The notes under the pieces were generated by a model. The model ran no database searches, was not told the DNA's origin, and saw nothing but the letters and a program-made list of their open reading frames with translations. Shown here one piece after another: positions 9,463 through 17,501 of a stretch of DNA of 64,000 bases; position 1 is the stretch's first letter; each line of letters opens with the position of its first letter. The stretch is from the NCBI GenBank assembly GCA_965267355.1, contig OZ253956.1, forward strand, positions 1,984,001-2,048,000, in the 5' to 3' direction. A program made the position numbers and the translations under genes. The stretch comes from GCA-002793235 sp965267355 (lineage in GTDB: Bacteria > Bacteroidota > Bacteroidia > Flavobacteriales_E > Vicingaceae).

Positions 9463-10782
9463 ATGAATCACAGTAAGAAAGTATCTTTACATACATTAGG
9501 GTGTAAGCTCAATTTTTCTGAAAGTTCTTCTATTGCAAGAATGTTTCAAGATGAAGGCTATGCTCGTGTAGATTTTAATGATACTCCTGATGTTTATGTG
9601 ATTAACACTTGTTCCGTAACCGAAAATGCAGATAAGAAATGTAAACAGTTGGTTAAAAAAGCATTGAAAGTTAATCCTGATGCTTTTGTTGCAATTATAG
9701 GTTGCTATGCTCAATTAAAACCAGATGAAATAGCTCAAATCTATGGAGTGGATATGGTGTTGGGAGCTTCTGAAAAATTTAAGATTATTGATCACATTAA
9801 CAATTTAGAAAAACAAGAAGAAACCAAAGTGATTGCTTCTAAGATTAAGGAGGTAAATGATTTTGTTGCTTCATACTCTAAAGGAGATAGAACGCGTTCT
9901 TTCCTTAAAATACAAGACGGCTGCGATTACTTCTGTACTTTTTGTACCATACCTTTAGCAAGAGGAAAGAGTAGGAATGATAGTATTGAGAAAACGGTAA
10001 ATGTTGCAAAAGATGTTGCACAAACAGCTGCAAAGGAAGTTGTGTTGACTGGTGTAAACATTGGAGACTTTGGTCAAGGAGATGAGGAAAACTTTTATCA
10101 ACTAATTCAGCAATTAGATTTAATAGAAGGAATTGAACGCTTTAGAATATCTTCTATTGAACCGAATTTACTTTCTAATGAGATTATTGAGTTCGTAGCT
10201 CAATCAAATAAATTTATGCCTCACTTTCACATTCCATTGCAATCTGGTTCGGATACTTTGTTGAAAGCAATGCGAAGGAAGTATTTGAGTGATTTATATG
10301 AAGATAGAGTAGCAACAATTAAACGATTAATGCCTCACGCTTGTATTGGGGTTGATGTAATTGTTGGTTTTCCTGGTGAAACTGAAGAAGAGTTTTTAAT
10401 TACATACAATTTTTTGAATGAATTGGATGTTTCTTATCTGCATGTGTTTACTTATTCAGAAAGGCAAAATACAACTGCCATTAAAATGGATGGAGTAGTG
10501 CCAAAAGAGGAGAGAAGTAAAAGAAGTAAAATGCTCCACATTCTATCGGATAAGAAAAGAAGAAATTTTTATCAACAACACTTAGGTAAAACCTATAAAG
10601 TATTATTTGAGGTAGAACAACACGAAAATTGTTTGAATGGATTTACTGAAAATTACATAAAGGTAAAAGCACCTTATTCTCCAGAATTAGAAAATCAGAT
10701 TTGTGAGGTTACACTTAAATCTATTGATGTAGATGGAGTTGTTGAGGTAGAAAATATTAACATTTTAGAACTAGTAAGCTAA
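9463..10782 (+). CDS. mtaB: tRNA t6A37 methylthiotransferase MtaB
   Basis: The 439-aa radical-SAM enzyme adds a methylthio group to N6-threonylcarbamoyladenosine at position 37 of tRNA. The N-terminal MTTase domain holds three cluster-binding cysteines (HTLGCKLN, INTCSVTENAD, IIGCYAQLKP), and the radical-SAM domain carries the CxxxCxxC motif in GCDYFCTFCTIPLARGKSR (about residues 148-166). A short TRAM-like segment follows. The extended CxxxCxxC neighbourhood and overall length fit MtaB rather than MiaB or RimO. Its stop overlaps the lgt start (TAATG), so the two form an operon. Confidence 0.95.
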   Translation: MNHSKKVSLHTLGCKLNFSESSSIARMFQDEGYARVDFNDTPDVYVINTCSVTENADKKCKQLVKKALKVNPDAFVAIIGCYAQLKPDEIAQIYGVDMVLGASEKFKIIDHINNLEKQEETKVIASKIKEVNDFVASYSKGDRTRSFLKIQDGCDYFCTFCTIPLARGKSRNDSIEKTVNVAKDVAQTAAKEVVLTGVNIGDFGQGDEENFYQLIQQLDLIEGIERFRISSIEPNLLSNEIIEFVAQSNKFMPHFHIPLQSGSDTLLKAMRRKYLSDLYEDRVATIKRLMPHACIGVDVIVGFPGETEEEFLITYNFLNELDVSYLHVFTYSERQNTTAIKMDGVVPKEERSKRSKMLHILSDKKRRNFYQQHLGKTYKVLFEVEQHENCLNGFTENYIKVKAPYSPELENQICEVTLKSIDVDGVVEVENINILELVS

Positions 10783-11942
10783 TGTTTCCATATTTATCAG
10801 ATTTAATTAATTACTTGTTTGGGTTCTCGTTTTCGTTTCCATTACCAATGTTTGGAACAATGGTAGCCTTGGCTTTTATTGCTGCTAACCTCTTGTTTGT
10901 AAGAGAAATGAAGCGTAAAGAAAACGAAGGCTTGCTTTCTTCTACTACTATAAAAGTAATGAAAGGGGAGAAAGCTAAGATGAGTGATTTGATTACCAAT
11001 GGTTTGTTTGGCCTTGCTTTTGGATACAAAGTGTTAGGGGTTATTTTAAATTATAGCGAAGTTATTAAAGATTTACCAGGTTACATTTTATCTGTACAAG
11101 GAAGTGTTTTAGGAGGTATCTTAGGAGGGATCTTACTAGCTTATTTAAAATATAGAGAAGCAGAAAAACAACGTTTACCTGAACCAAAAGAAGTGGAAGA
11201 AATTGTTAGACCTCACCATCATGTAAGTACTATGACTTTTATTGCGGCTATTGGCGGGATTTTAGGTGCTAAAATATTTGATGCTGTTGAGGATTTAGAT
11301 AGACTATTTGCAGACCCTATGGGAGTAATATTTTCAGCAGCAGGCTTGAGTATTTATGGTGGATTGATAGTGGGAGGTGGAGCAGTTGTTTATTATGCTT
11401 ACAAAAAGAAATTAAAATTAGCTCATGTGATAGATGCTTGTGCTCCTGGATTAATGTTGGCTTATGGAATAGGAAGAATAGGTTGTCAGTTGGCAGGAGA
11501 TGGTGATTGGGGTATGCCTAACAATTTACCAATGCCAGAGGCATTAAGTTTTTTACCAGAGTGGATGTGGAGTTTTGATTATTTTGGAAATGTAAATGGA
11601 GTAGATTTAGGTGCACCAGGAAGACCAGTGATGCAAGATGGCTATATGTATGAGGGAAATGCTTGGCCAACTCCTTTTTATGAAACGGTAATGGCGTTTA
11701 TCATTTTTGGAATACTGTGGTGGATTCGTAAAAAAATTAAACCAGCAGGAGCGTTATTCTCTATTTATCTTATGTTTAATGGTGTGGAACGTTTTTTAAT
11801 TGAAAAGATTAGAATTAATGCCAATTATAACATTTTTGGTTTAGAAGCTACCCAAGCAGAAATAATAGCTGTTTTAATGTTTATTGCGGGAGGCATTGGT
11901 TTATGGTATTCGTATAAAAAGAATAAAAAAGAGGCTGTTTAG
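10782..11942 (+). CDS. lgt: Prolipoprotein diacylglyceryl transferase
   Basis: This 386-aa membrane enzyme transfers a diacylglyceryl group from phosphatidylglycerol to the lipobox cysteine, the first step of lipoprotein maturation; the window itself encodes many likely substrates. Multiple membrane segments are visible, with the Lgt signature region LAYGIGRIGCQLAGDGDWG (about 230-248), a variant of the GRIGNFxNxE motif seen in proteobacteria, and a C-terminal YLMFNGVERFLIEKIR containing the conserved Arg-Phe region. Bacteroidota Lgt proteins are longer than the roughly 290-aa E. coli enzyme, with an insert around 270-300 here. ATG 10782 overlaps the mtaB stop. Confidence 0.9.
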   Translation: MFPYLSDLINYLFGFSFSFPLPMFGTMVALAFIAANLLFVREMKRKENEGLLSSTTIKVMKGEKAKMSDLITNGLFGLAFGYKVLGVILNYSEVIKDLPGYILSVQGSVLGGILGGILLAYLKYREAEKQRLPEPKEVEEIVRPHHHVSTMTFIAAIGGILGAKIFDAVEDLDRLFADPMGVIFSAAGLSIYGGLIVGGGAVVYYAYKKKLKLAHVIDACAPGLMLAYGIGRIGCQLAGDGDWGMPNNLPMPEALSFLPEWMWSFDYFGNVNGVDLGAPGRPVMQDGYMYEGNAWPTPFYETVMAFIIFGILWWIRKKIKPAGALFSIYLMFNGVERFLIEKIRINANYNIFGLEATQAEIIAVLMFIAGGIGLWYSYKKNKKEAV

Positions 11943-11950
11943 CCTCTTTT
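11925..11950. terminator. Terminator at the end of lgt
   Basis: A GAGGCT/AGCCTC stem (11931-11936 and 11941-11946) with a GTTT loop is followed by TTTT and preceded by an A-run, so it can act in both directions between the convergent lgt and T9SS-cargo genes. The lgt TAG stop is inside the hairpin. Confidence 0.75.
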
Positions 11951-11955
11951 CTTGT

Positions 11956-13644
11956 TTATCTAAATAATTGAACGTATCCTTTAATTGTATACTTTAAATC
12001 TTCTTTAGAAGCTCCGCTATCGTATTCATATTTTTTATTGTTCGGAAGAACAATGTAGAAGTAAGTCCCATCAGGTAAATCGCCTCCATCCCAATCATTT
12101 TGGTAAGATTCATTTTCATAAACCAATTTTCCCCATCTGTTATAGATTTTTACAGTAGGATTTGGATAATCATCTAAATTGATTAGTGAAAAATAGTCGT
12201 TATGTCCATCACCATTTGGAGTAAATACGTTTGTAGGGATAATCTGGCACTGAACCCAAACTGGTACTTCATCTCCCGTAATAGAATTTCCACAGGCATC
12301 ATATACGGTAGGGATATAGTAAGTTGTTTCTTCTGGGGCAACTAAAAGTGTATCACCACTCATCCCACTATCCCAATCGTAAAAGTAAGGAGGACGCCCA
12401 TTGGTAACATTGGCCCAAATTTGAGCAGTATCACCTAGTTCGGTACAAATATTTATACTGTCGCTAACAGTAATACTCATAGGCGTATAATCTTCAATTA
12501 ATAAAGTAACCATGTTGCAGCCAGTATTGCCTAAGATTTCTATTATTAATGTATCAATTCCTTCAGGAACATTATCTACTATTGCACTTACATTAAAAGT
12601 AAGTGAATCTGAGCCTGAGTTAAAGATTTGAACGGTATCTATAAATGAATAATCAGCAGCTGTTGCATTACCAGAAATGTTTAAATTGATGGTATCATTA
12701 AAGTTAGTGTCTGTTCTGATGATGGTTATCTCGGCATCACTACAACCTTCTAATATTGTATTGTTTGGTAAAGCGGTATTAGCAACAATAGCAACTCCAC
12801 TAGAGCTTAAACTTCTTGCCTCTAAGAATACGCCAGTATCCAAGTAATCATCTTGGCAATCAGCTATAGCAAATTTAAAGTGATAAGTTTCTCCACATTG
12901 TACAGGGTATTTGGCAGTAATAACCGTTGTAAATGCATTAAAATCATTATTAGTTCCACCTAAATTATTGATGTAATATTGTCCATTTAAAGAAGGTGGG
13001 GTTTCTGTTGGATCATTATATATGGTACTAATTGTAATAGGATCATTTGTGCCAGGGACTAAAGCTACATTTACTGCTCCATTAGGGAAACCAACAGGGG
13101 AAGCGTAAGGACCAGTAATTCCAGGGCCACTTAAAAAGAATGCAAAAACATCATTAAATTGTGTGTTGATGTAAGTGTTATATTCTTCTGAAGCAAAAAC
13201 AAACTTAAACTCTACAGTATCACCTGCTACCTGAAAATCAAACTCTAAAAATGCAGCATCTTGAGTTGAAGTAATACTACTAGAAGATGGATTTGTTGTA
13301 ACAGATTGTGCTATACTCAGTAAGTCTGAATCTCCTGTGCCACCATATTGTCCTTGATCAGGCTGGTTACCTCCTGGTGGAATATCATTTACATCACCTG
13401 AACTCATGACTATACCAGAATCTAAACCTAAACTTGGTGTACCAGTGTTACCTGAATTAAAAAATCCCATTTGGGCTGCATTTCCATTAAAAGTAATGTT
13501 AGATGCAGTTACACCGTTTCCGGATAGTACATTATTTACCAAGTAAGTAGCACTGTTATAAGGCGCTGTATTGTCAACAGATAATTGCCCTTTCGTTAAT
13601 GTGAAAACACAAATACCTGCAATTAGTAGAGTTAAATGTTTCAT
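11956..13644 (-). CDS. Secreted choice-of-anchor L protein with T9SS type B (gliding motility) C-terminal domain
   Basis: The 562-aa product has a Sec signal peptide (to about residue 19, ending KGQ). Residues about 30-280 form a choice-of-anchor L domain, recognisable by FKFVFASEEYNTYINTQFND and VFAFFLSGPGI. A Cys-containing beta-rich middle follows, and the last roughly 90 residues are the type B sorting domain of T9SS substrates (PTNVFTPNGDGHNDYF, VKIYNRWGKLVYE, WDGGDLPDGTYFYIV, ending YVQLFR). The protein is therefore expected to be secreted and attached at the cell surface, possibly an adhesin. The gene is monocistronic, with 126 nt of promoterless-looking AT-rich sequence before ettA. 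Confidence 0.9.
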   Translation of the reverse strand: MKHLTLLIAGICVFTLTKGQLSVDNTAPYNSATYLVNNVLSGNGVTASNITFNGNAAQMGFFNSGNTGTPSLGLDSGIVMSSGDVNDIPPGGNQPDQGQYGGTGDSDLLSIAQSVTTNPSSSSITSTQDAAFLEFDFQVAGDTVEFKFVFASEEYNTYINTQFNDVFAFFLSGPGITGPYASPVGFPNGAVNVALVPGTNDPITISTIYNDPTETPPSLNGQYYINNLGGTNNDFNAFTTVITAKYPVQCGETYHFKFAIADCQDDYLDTGVFLEARSLSSSGVAIVANTALPNNTILEGCSDAEITIIRTDTNFNDTINLNISGNATAADYSFIDTVQIFNSGSDSLTFNVSAIVDNVPEGIDTLIIEILGNTGCNMVTLLIEDYTPMSITVSDSINICTELGDTAQIWANVTNGRPPYFYDWDSGMSGDTLLVAPEETTYYIPTVYDACGNSITGDEVPVWVQCQIIPTNVFTPNGDGHNDYFSLINLDDYPNPTVKIYNRWGKLVYENESYQNDWDGGDLPDGTYFYIVLPNNKKYEYDSGASKEDLKYTIKGYVQLFR

Positions 13645-13770
13645 AAATACCTATAATGTTTTTAAATTAACCTATACTTAAGACTAAGTTAATACGATAA
13701 AAGTTGCGTGAAAGTAATAATTGAATAAAAGAAATCAATTAAAAAAAAGAAACTAATATTGAATCTCTAA

Positions 13771-15456
13771 CTAACTTTTTACCAATTTTTTGTACTTAAA
13801 TCTTGTTGGTTCAGAACCCAATCGCTTTCTTCTGTTTTCTTCGTATGCAGAATAATCCCCCTCAAAGAAAATAACATTTGAATCACCTTCAAAAGCAATA
13901 ATGTGTGTACATATTCTGTCTAAGAACCATCTGTCGTGCGAGATGACTACTGCACAACCAGCAAAATACTCCAATCCTTCCTCTAAGGCTCTTATAGCAT
14001 TAACATCAAGATCATTTGTAGGCTCATCGAGTAATAGAACATTTGCTTCTTGCTTCATAGTCATTGCCAAATGTAACCTATTTCTTTCTCCTCCAGATAG
14101 GATTCCTACTTTTTTGTTTTGATCAGAACCTTGAAAATTAAATCGGGATAAATAAGCTCTTGAATTAATTGTTCTTCCTCCAAATTCCATCATTTCTGTT
14201 CCGCCAGAGAATACTTCATAAATGGTTTTTTCCGGATCAAGATCTTTATGAGATTGATCAACATAACCTATTTTGACAGTATCACCAATTTTGAATGACC
14301 CATTATCTGGAGTTTCTTCTCCCATAATTAGTCTAAACAAGGTGGTTTTACCAGCACCGTTTGGCCCAATAATTCCCACAATACCTGCAGGTGGTAAACT
14401 AAAACTAAAGTTTTCATATAATAGTTTATCACCAAATGCTTTTGAGATGTCAGTAGCTTCAATCACGTCATTACCCAATCTTGGACCATTAGGAATAAAT
14501 AATTCTAGTTTAGCTTCTTTCTCTTTAGCTTCTTCATTTAAAAGTTTATCATAGTTGCTTAAACGAGCTTTAGATTTAGCTTGTCTTCCTTTAGGGTTCA
14601 TTCTAGACCATTCTAGCTCACGCTCTAATGTTTTTCTTCTTTTACTTTCTTGTTTTTCTTCTTGTGCTAAACGCTTAGATTTTTGATCTAACCAGGAAGA
14701 GTAATTCCCTTTCCATGGAATACCTTCGCCTCTGTCTAATTCTAATATCCATCCCGATACATTATCTAAGAAATACCTATCGTGAGTAATTGCAATTACA
14801 GTTCCTTTATACTGATCTAAATGCTGCTCTAACCAATAAACAGATTCCGTATCTAAGTGGTTAGTGGGCTCATCTAATAATAAGATGTCAGGTTGTTTTA
14901 ATAATAAGCGACAAAGAGCAACCCTTCTTAATTCACCTCCTGATAAGTTTTTAATTAAAGCATCTTCTGGTGGACAGTTTAAGGCATCCATTGCACGCTG
15001 TAATTTAGTATCTAACTCCCAAGCACCTAAGGCATCAATTTTATCTTGTAATTCTGCCTGACGTTTCATGAGTTCATCCATCTTGTCAGGATTTTCATAC
15101 ACCTCAGGATCACCAAATTTTAAATTTATCTCTTCATATTCTTTTAATACATCAATCGTTTCTTGAGCACCTTCTTCAACTATTTCTTTTACCGTTTTAC
15201 TTTCATCTAATTTTGGCTCTTGTTCTAAATAGCCCACTGAATAGCCTGGAGAGAAAACTACATCACCTTGGTAAGACTGATCAACTCCTGCTATAATTTT
15301 CATTAAAGTAGATTTACCAGAACCATTTAAACCTATGATACCGATTTTAGCTCCATAGAAAAAAGATAAATAAATGTCTTTTAAAATATTCTTACCCGAT
15401 GGCAATTGCTTGCTCACACGGTTCATCGAAAAAATTACTTTCTTGTCGTCACTCAT
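13771..15456 (-). CDS. ettA: Energy-dependent translational throttle protein EttA (ABC-F)
   Basis: The 561-aa cytosolic protein has two ABC ATPase domains without membrane segments: Walker A GLNGSGKST (about residues 42-50) with signature LSGGELRRVALCRLLL and Walker B DILLLDEPTNHLD, then GPNGAGKTT (about 350) with LSGGERNRLHLA and VLLLDEPTNDLD. A charged, arginine/lysine-rich P-site interaction linker lies between them. EttA binds the ribosomal E site and gates translation according to the ATP/ADP ratio. Length and linker match EttA rather than Uup or drug-resistance ABC-F proteins. Confidence 0.94.
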   Translation of the reverse strand: MSDDKKVIFSMNRVSKQLPSGKNILKDIYLSFFYGAKIGIIGLNGSGKSTLMKIIAGVDQSYQGDVVFSPGYSVGYLEQEPKLDESKTVKEIVEEGAQETIDVLKEYEEINLKFGDPEVYENPDKMDELMKRQAELQDKIDALGAWELDTKLQRAMDALNCPPEDALIKNLSGGELRRVALCRLLLKQPDILLLDEPTNHLDTESVYWLEQHLDQYKGTVIAITHDRYFLDNVSGWILELDRGEGIPWKGNYSSWLDQKSKRLAQEEKQESKRRKTLERELEWSRMNPKGRQAKSKARLSNYDKLLNEEAKEKEAKLELFIPNGPRLGNDVIEATDISKAFGDKLLYENFSFSLPPAGIVGIIGPNGAGKTTLFRLIMGEETPDNGSFKIGDTVKIGYVDQSHKDLDPEKTIYEVFSGGTEMMEFGGRTINSRAYLSRFNFQGSDQNKKVGILSGGERNRLHLAMTMKQEANVLLLDEPTNDLDVNAIRALEEGLEYFAGCAVVISHDRWFLDRICTHIIAFEGDSNVIFFEGDYSAYEENRRKRLGSEPTRFKYKKLVKS

Positions 15457-15481
15457 TTTAATTGAAATAAAGATTGAAACC

Positions 15482-15489
15482 CAAAGTTA
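15482..15489 (-). promoter_or_regulatory. -7 box of ettA
   Basis: On the minus strand this reads TAACTTTG, 25 nt upstream of the ettA start. It lies back to back with the ubiA-like gene's box at 15502-15509, forming a compact divergent promoter. Confidence 0.5.
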
Positions 15490-15501
15490 ATTAAGTATTG
15501 C

Positions 15502-15509
15502 TAATTTTG
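15502..15509 (+). promoter_or_regulatory. -7 box of the UbiA-like prenyltransferase gene
   Basis: TAATTTTG matches the Bacteroidota -7 consensus and ends 6 nt before the ATG at 15516. This argues against a TTG start at 15498, which would lie upstream of transcription. No good TTG is present at the -33 spacing. Confidence 0.45.
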
Positions 15510-15515
15510 AGCTCA

Positions 15516-16373
15516 ATGAAAAATTATCTTTCACTAATTAAATTCAGTCACACCATTTTTGCGTTGCCATTTGCATTAATTGGTTTTTTCATTGCAGTAA
15601 ATTCTATTGATAATAAAATTAATTGGCTTCTTCTTGTTTATGTTATTTTGTGTATGGTGTTTGCAAGAAGTGCTGCTATGGCTTTTAACCGATACATCGA
15701 CAGAAAGATTGATAAAGCAAATCCCAGAACAGCCAAAGTAAGGGAAATTCCTAACGGAACTATTACTCCACAAAATGCTTTGGTTTTTGTAATTGTTAAT
15801 TGTGCTTTGTTTGTTGTAACTACCTATTTTATTAATCCACTTTGTTTTTATTTATCGCCAGTTGCTTTATTTGTTGTATTAGGATATAGTTTAACTAAAC
15901 GATTTACAGCCTTATGTCATTTGGTATTAGGATTAGGTTTGTCGCTTGCACCTATTGGGGCTTACTTGGCTGTAACAGGAGTTTTTGATTGGTTGCCATT
16001 GTTTTTCTCATTTGCTGTTTTATTTTGGGTAAGTGGTTTTGATATCATTTATGCATTACAGGATGAGGAGTTTGATGCAGCACAAAAACTACATTCCATT
16101 CCAGTATTGTTGGGAAAGAAAAACGCATTAATCCTTTCAAATTTCTTACACATTATGACAGCAGGTTTTATTCTGTTTGCAGGGTATTATGCTAGTTTGG
16201 GTTTGTTTTATTGGATTGGAGCAGCTTTGTTTATTGCTCTTTTAGTGTATCAACATTTATTGGTAAAGCCTAATGATTTAAGTAAAGTTAATCTTGCATT
16301 TTTTACAACTAATGGTGTGGCAAGTGTTTTGTTTGCAGTATTTGTGTTGTTAGAGTTATACATCACATTGTAA
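15516..16373 (+). CDS. UbiA-like polyprenyltransferase
   Basis: The 285-aa integral membrane enzyme condenses a polyprenyl diphosphate with an aromatic acceptor. Two Asp-rich magnesium-binding motifs are seen: NRYIDRKIDKANPRT (about residues 58-72) and DIIYALQDEEFDA (about 172-184), within seven to nine membrane helices. The second motif is characteristic of the 4-hydroxybenzoate/MqnP-like branch; since these bacteria use menaquinone, a role in quinone synthesis is likely but the acceptor is unproven. ATG 15516 is preferred because the promoter box is directly upstream. The next gene begins immediately after its stop. Confidence 0.88.
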   Translation: MKNYLSLIKFSHTIFALPFALIGFFIAVNSIDNKINWLLLVYVILCMVFARSAAMAFNRYIDRKIDKANPRTAKVREIPNGTITPQNALVFVIVNCALFVVTTYFINPLCFYLSPVALFVVLGYSLTKRFTALCHLVLGLGLSLAPIGAYLAVTGVFDWLPLFFSFAVLFWVSGFDIIYALQDEEFDAAQKLHSIPVLLGKKNALILSNFLHIMTAGFILFAGYYASLGLFYWIGAALFIALLVYQHLLVKPNDLSKVNLAFFTTNGVASVLFAVFVLLELYITL

Positions 16374-17042
16374 ATGAATAAATTATTCGGTTTCATAAAA
16401 AAACTTTTCTTCAGTAAGTGGACTTTACTTGTTATAGGTTTGCTGATTCTTTTTATCGTTTTATCAAACGTTATTATAGTTGAAAAAACAAAATCACTTA
16501 TATATAGTAGTGTAGAAGAAACGCCAACCAAAAAAGTAGCTCTTATACTAGGTACTAGCCGTTACACATCCTGGGGAGGAACCAATCTATTTTTTAAATA
16601 TAGAATTCAGGCAGCAGCTGATTTATATAATAAAGGAAAAATAAAACATATACTAGTAAGTGGAGACAACAGTATTCGTTCGTACAATGAACCTAGAGAG
16701 ATGAGAAAGGCTTTGATGAATTTGGGTGTTCCCGAAAGTGCTATCACATTAGATTATGCTGGCTTTAGAACCTTAGATTCTGTGATAAGATGTAAGGAAG
16801 TGTTTAGTCAGGAAGAGGTAGTAATAATATCGCAACGCTTTCATATAGAAAGAGCTTTATTTATTGCTGAAAAATATAAAATGAATGCAGTTGGTTTTGC
16901 TGCTCAAGATCCTCCAGAAAAATATTCAGTTAAAACACATTTCAGAGAATATTTTGCCAAAACTAAAGCTGTAATTGACCTTTATATCATCAATAAAAAG
17001 CCTAAATTCTTAGGGGAAAAGGAAAAAATCATAACCCAATAA
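16374..17042 (+). CDS. SanA/YdcF-like DUF218 membrane protein
   Basis: The 222-aa product has one N-terminal membrane helix (about residues 13-32) and a DUF218 domain with ALILGTSRY, GKIKHILVSGDN, EPREMRKALMNLGVPES and ISQRFHIERALFIAEK, very close in pattern to E. coli SanA, which affects envelope barrier function (vancomycin exclusion at high temperature). The biochemical activity of SanA is not established. Its ATG abuts the TAA of the prenyltransferase gene, so the two are an operon. Confidence 0.88.
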   Translation: MNKLFGFIKKLFFSKWTLLVIGLLILFIVLSNVIIVEKTKSLIYSSVEETPTKKVALILGTSRYTSWGGTNLFFKYRIQAAADLYNKGKIKHILVSGDNSIRSYNEPREMRKALMNLGVPESAITLDYAGFRTLDSVIRCKEVFSQEEVVIISQRFHIERALFIAEKYKMNAVGFAAQDPPEKYSVKTHFREYFAKTKAVIDLYIINKKPKFLGEKEKIITQ

Positions 17043-17089
17043 AAATTTATTTACCTGTAAATCAGTTAAATAAATATATTTTTAGTACT

Positions 17090-17107
17090 ATGTATTGCAT
17101 AATACAA
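17090..17107 (+). promoter_or_regulatory. Upstream half-conserved PadR-type inverted repeat
   Basis: ATGTATT (17090-17096), 4 nt, then AATACAA (17101-17107): six of seven positions pair with the left arm. It overlaps the candidate -33 TTG (17095-17097) of the PadR gene promoter and resembles the perfect repeat downstream, so it may be a second regulator site. Confidence 0.45.
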
Positions 17108-17126
17108 TTTAAAACATATATCTTTG
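17095..17126 (+). promoter_or_regulatory. Promoter of the padR-pspC operon
   Basis: TTG at 17095-17097 and TATCTTTG at 17119-17126 are separated by 21 nt, fitting the Bacteroidota -33/-7 pattern. The -7 box is 26 nt upstream of the PadR start and is followed at once by the inverted repeat at 17129-17151. Confidence 0.6.
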
Positions 17127-17128
17127 TA

Positions 17129-17151
17129 ATGTAATTTAATTGGTATTACAT
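17129..17151 (+). promoter_or_regulatory. Likely PadR operator (perfect 7-bp inverted repeat)
   Basis: ATGTAAT (17129-17135), a 9-nt spacer and ATTACAT (17145-17151) form a perfect dyad containing the ATGT...ACAT core known for PadR-family operators. It lies between the -7 box and the start codon at 17153, covering the expected transcription start and ribosome-binding region, as expected for autorepression. Confidence 0.65.
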
Positions 17152-17152
17152 A

Positions 17153-17476
17153 ATGAAGATAGAAAACACCAAAGCACAAATGAGAAAAGGAGTACTTGAG
17201 TATTGTATTCTTTCTATCCTAAAAAATGGTGAGGCATATCCATCTGAAATAATTGAAAAATTAAAAGAAGGAAAGCTAATCGTAGTAGAAGGAACACTTT
17301 ATCCATTATTAACAAGATTAAAAAATGCGGGTATTTTAACCTATAGATGGGAAGAATCTAAATCAGGGCCTCCAAGAAAATATTATCAACTAACCAAAGT
17401 AGGAGAGGAGTTTTTAAAAGAATTAGAAACGACCTGGAATGAATTGGTTAAGGCAGTTAAGTTAACAAGTAAATAA
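17153..17476 (+). CDS. PadR family transcriptional regulator
   Basis: The 107-aa protein has the PadR winged-helix fold: LEYCILSILKNGEAYPSEII (helix 1-2), VVEGTLYPLLTRLKNAGIL (recognition helix) and the wing GPPRKYYQLTKVGEEFL. It is of the short PadR-s2 type with a brief C-terminal helix for dimerisation. It is followed 25 nt later by a PspC-domain membrane protein, a pairing common in Bacteroidota and Firmicutes, where the regulator responds to envelope stress or drugs. A near-ideal operator lies immediately upstream, suggesting self-regulation. The inducer is unknown. Confidence 0.93.
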   Translation: MKIENTKAQMRKGVLEYCILSILKNGEAYPSEIIEKLKEGKLIVVEGTLYPLLTRLKNAGILTYRWEESKSGPPRKYYQLTKVGEEFLKELETTWNELVKAVKLTSK

Positions 17477-17501
17477 GCATACAAGATATAATTGATATAA
17501 A

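Noticed and set aside
14273..14554. 93-codon open frame on the plus strand
   Set aside because: Antisense to ettA; the ABC motifs prove the minus-strand frame.
15498..15515. Upstream TTG start for the UbiA-like gene
   Set aside because: The codon lies before the -7 promoter box at 15502-15509, so it would not be in the transcript.
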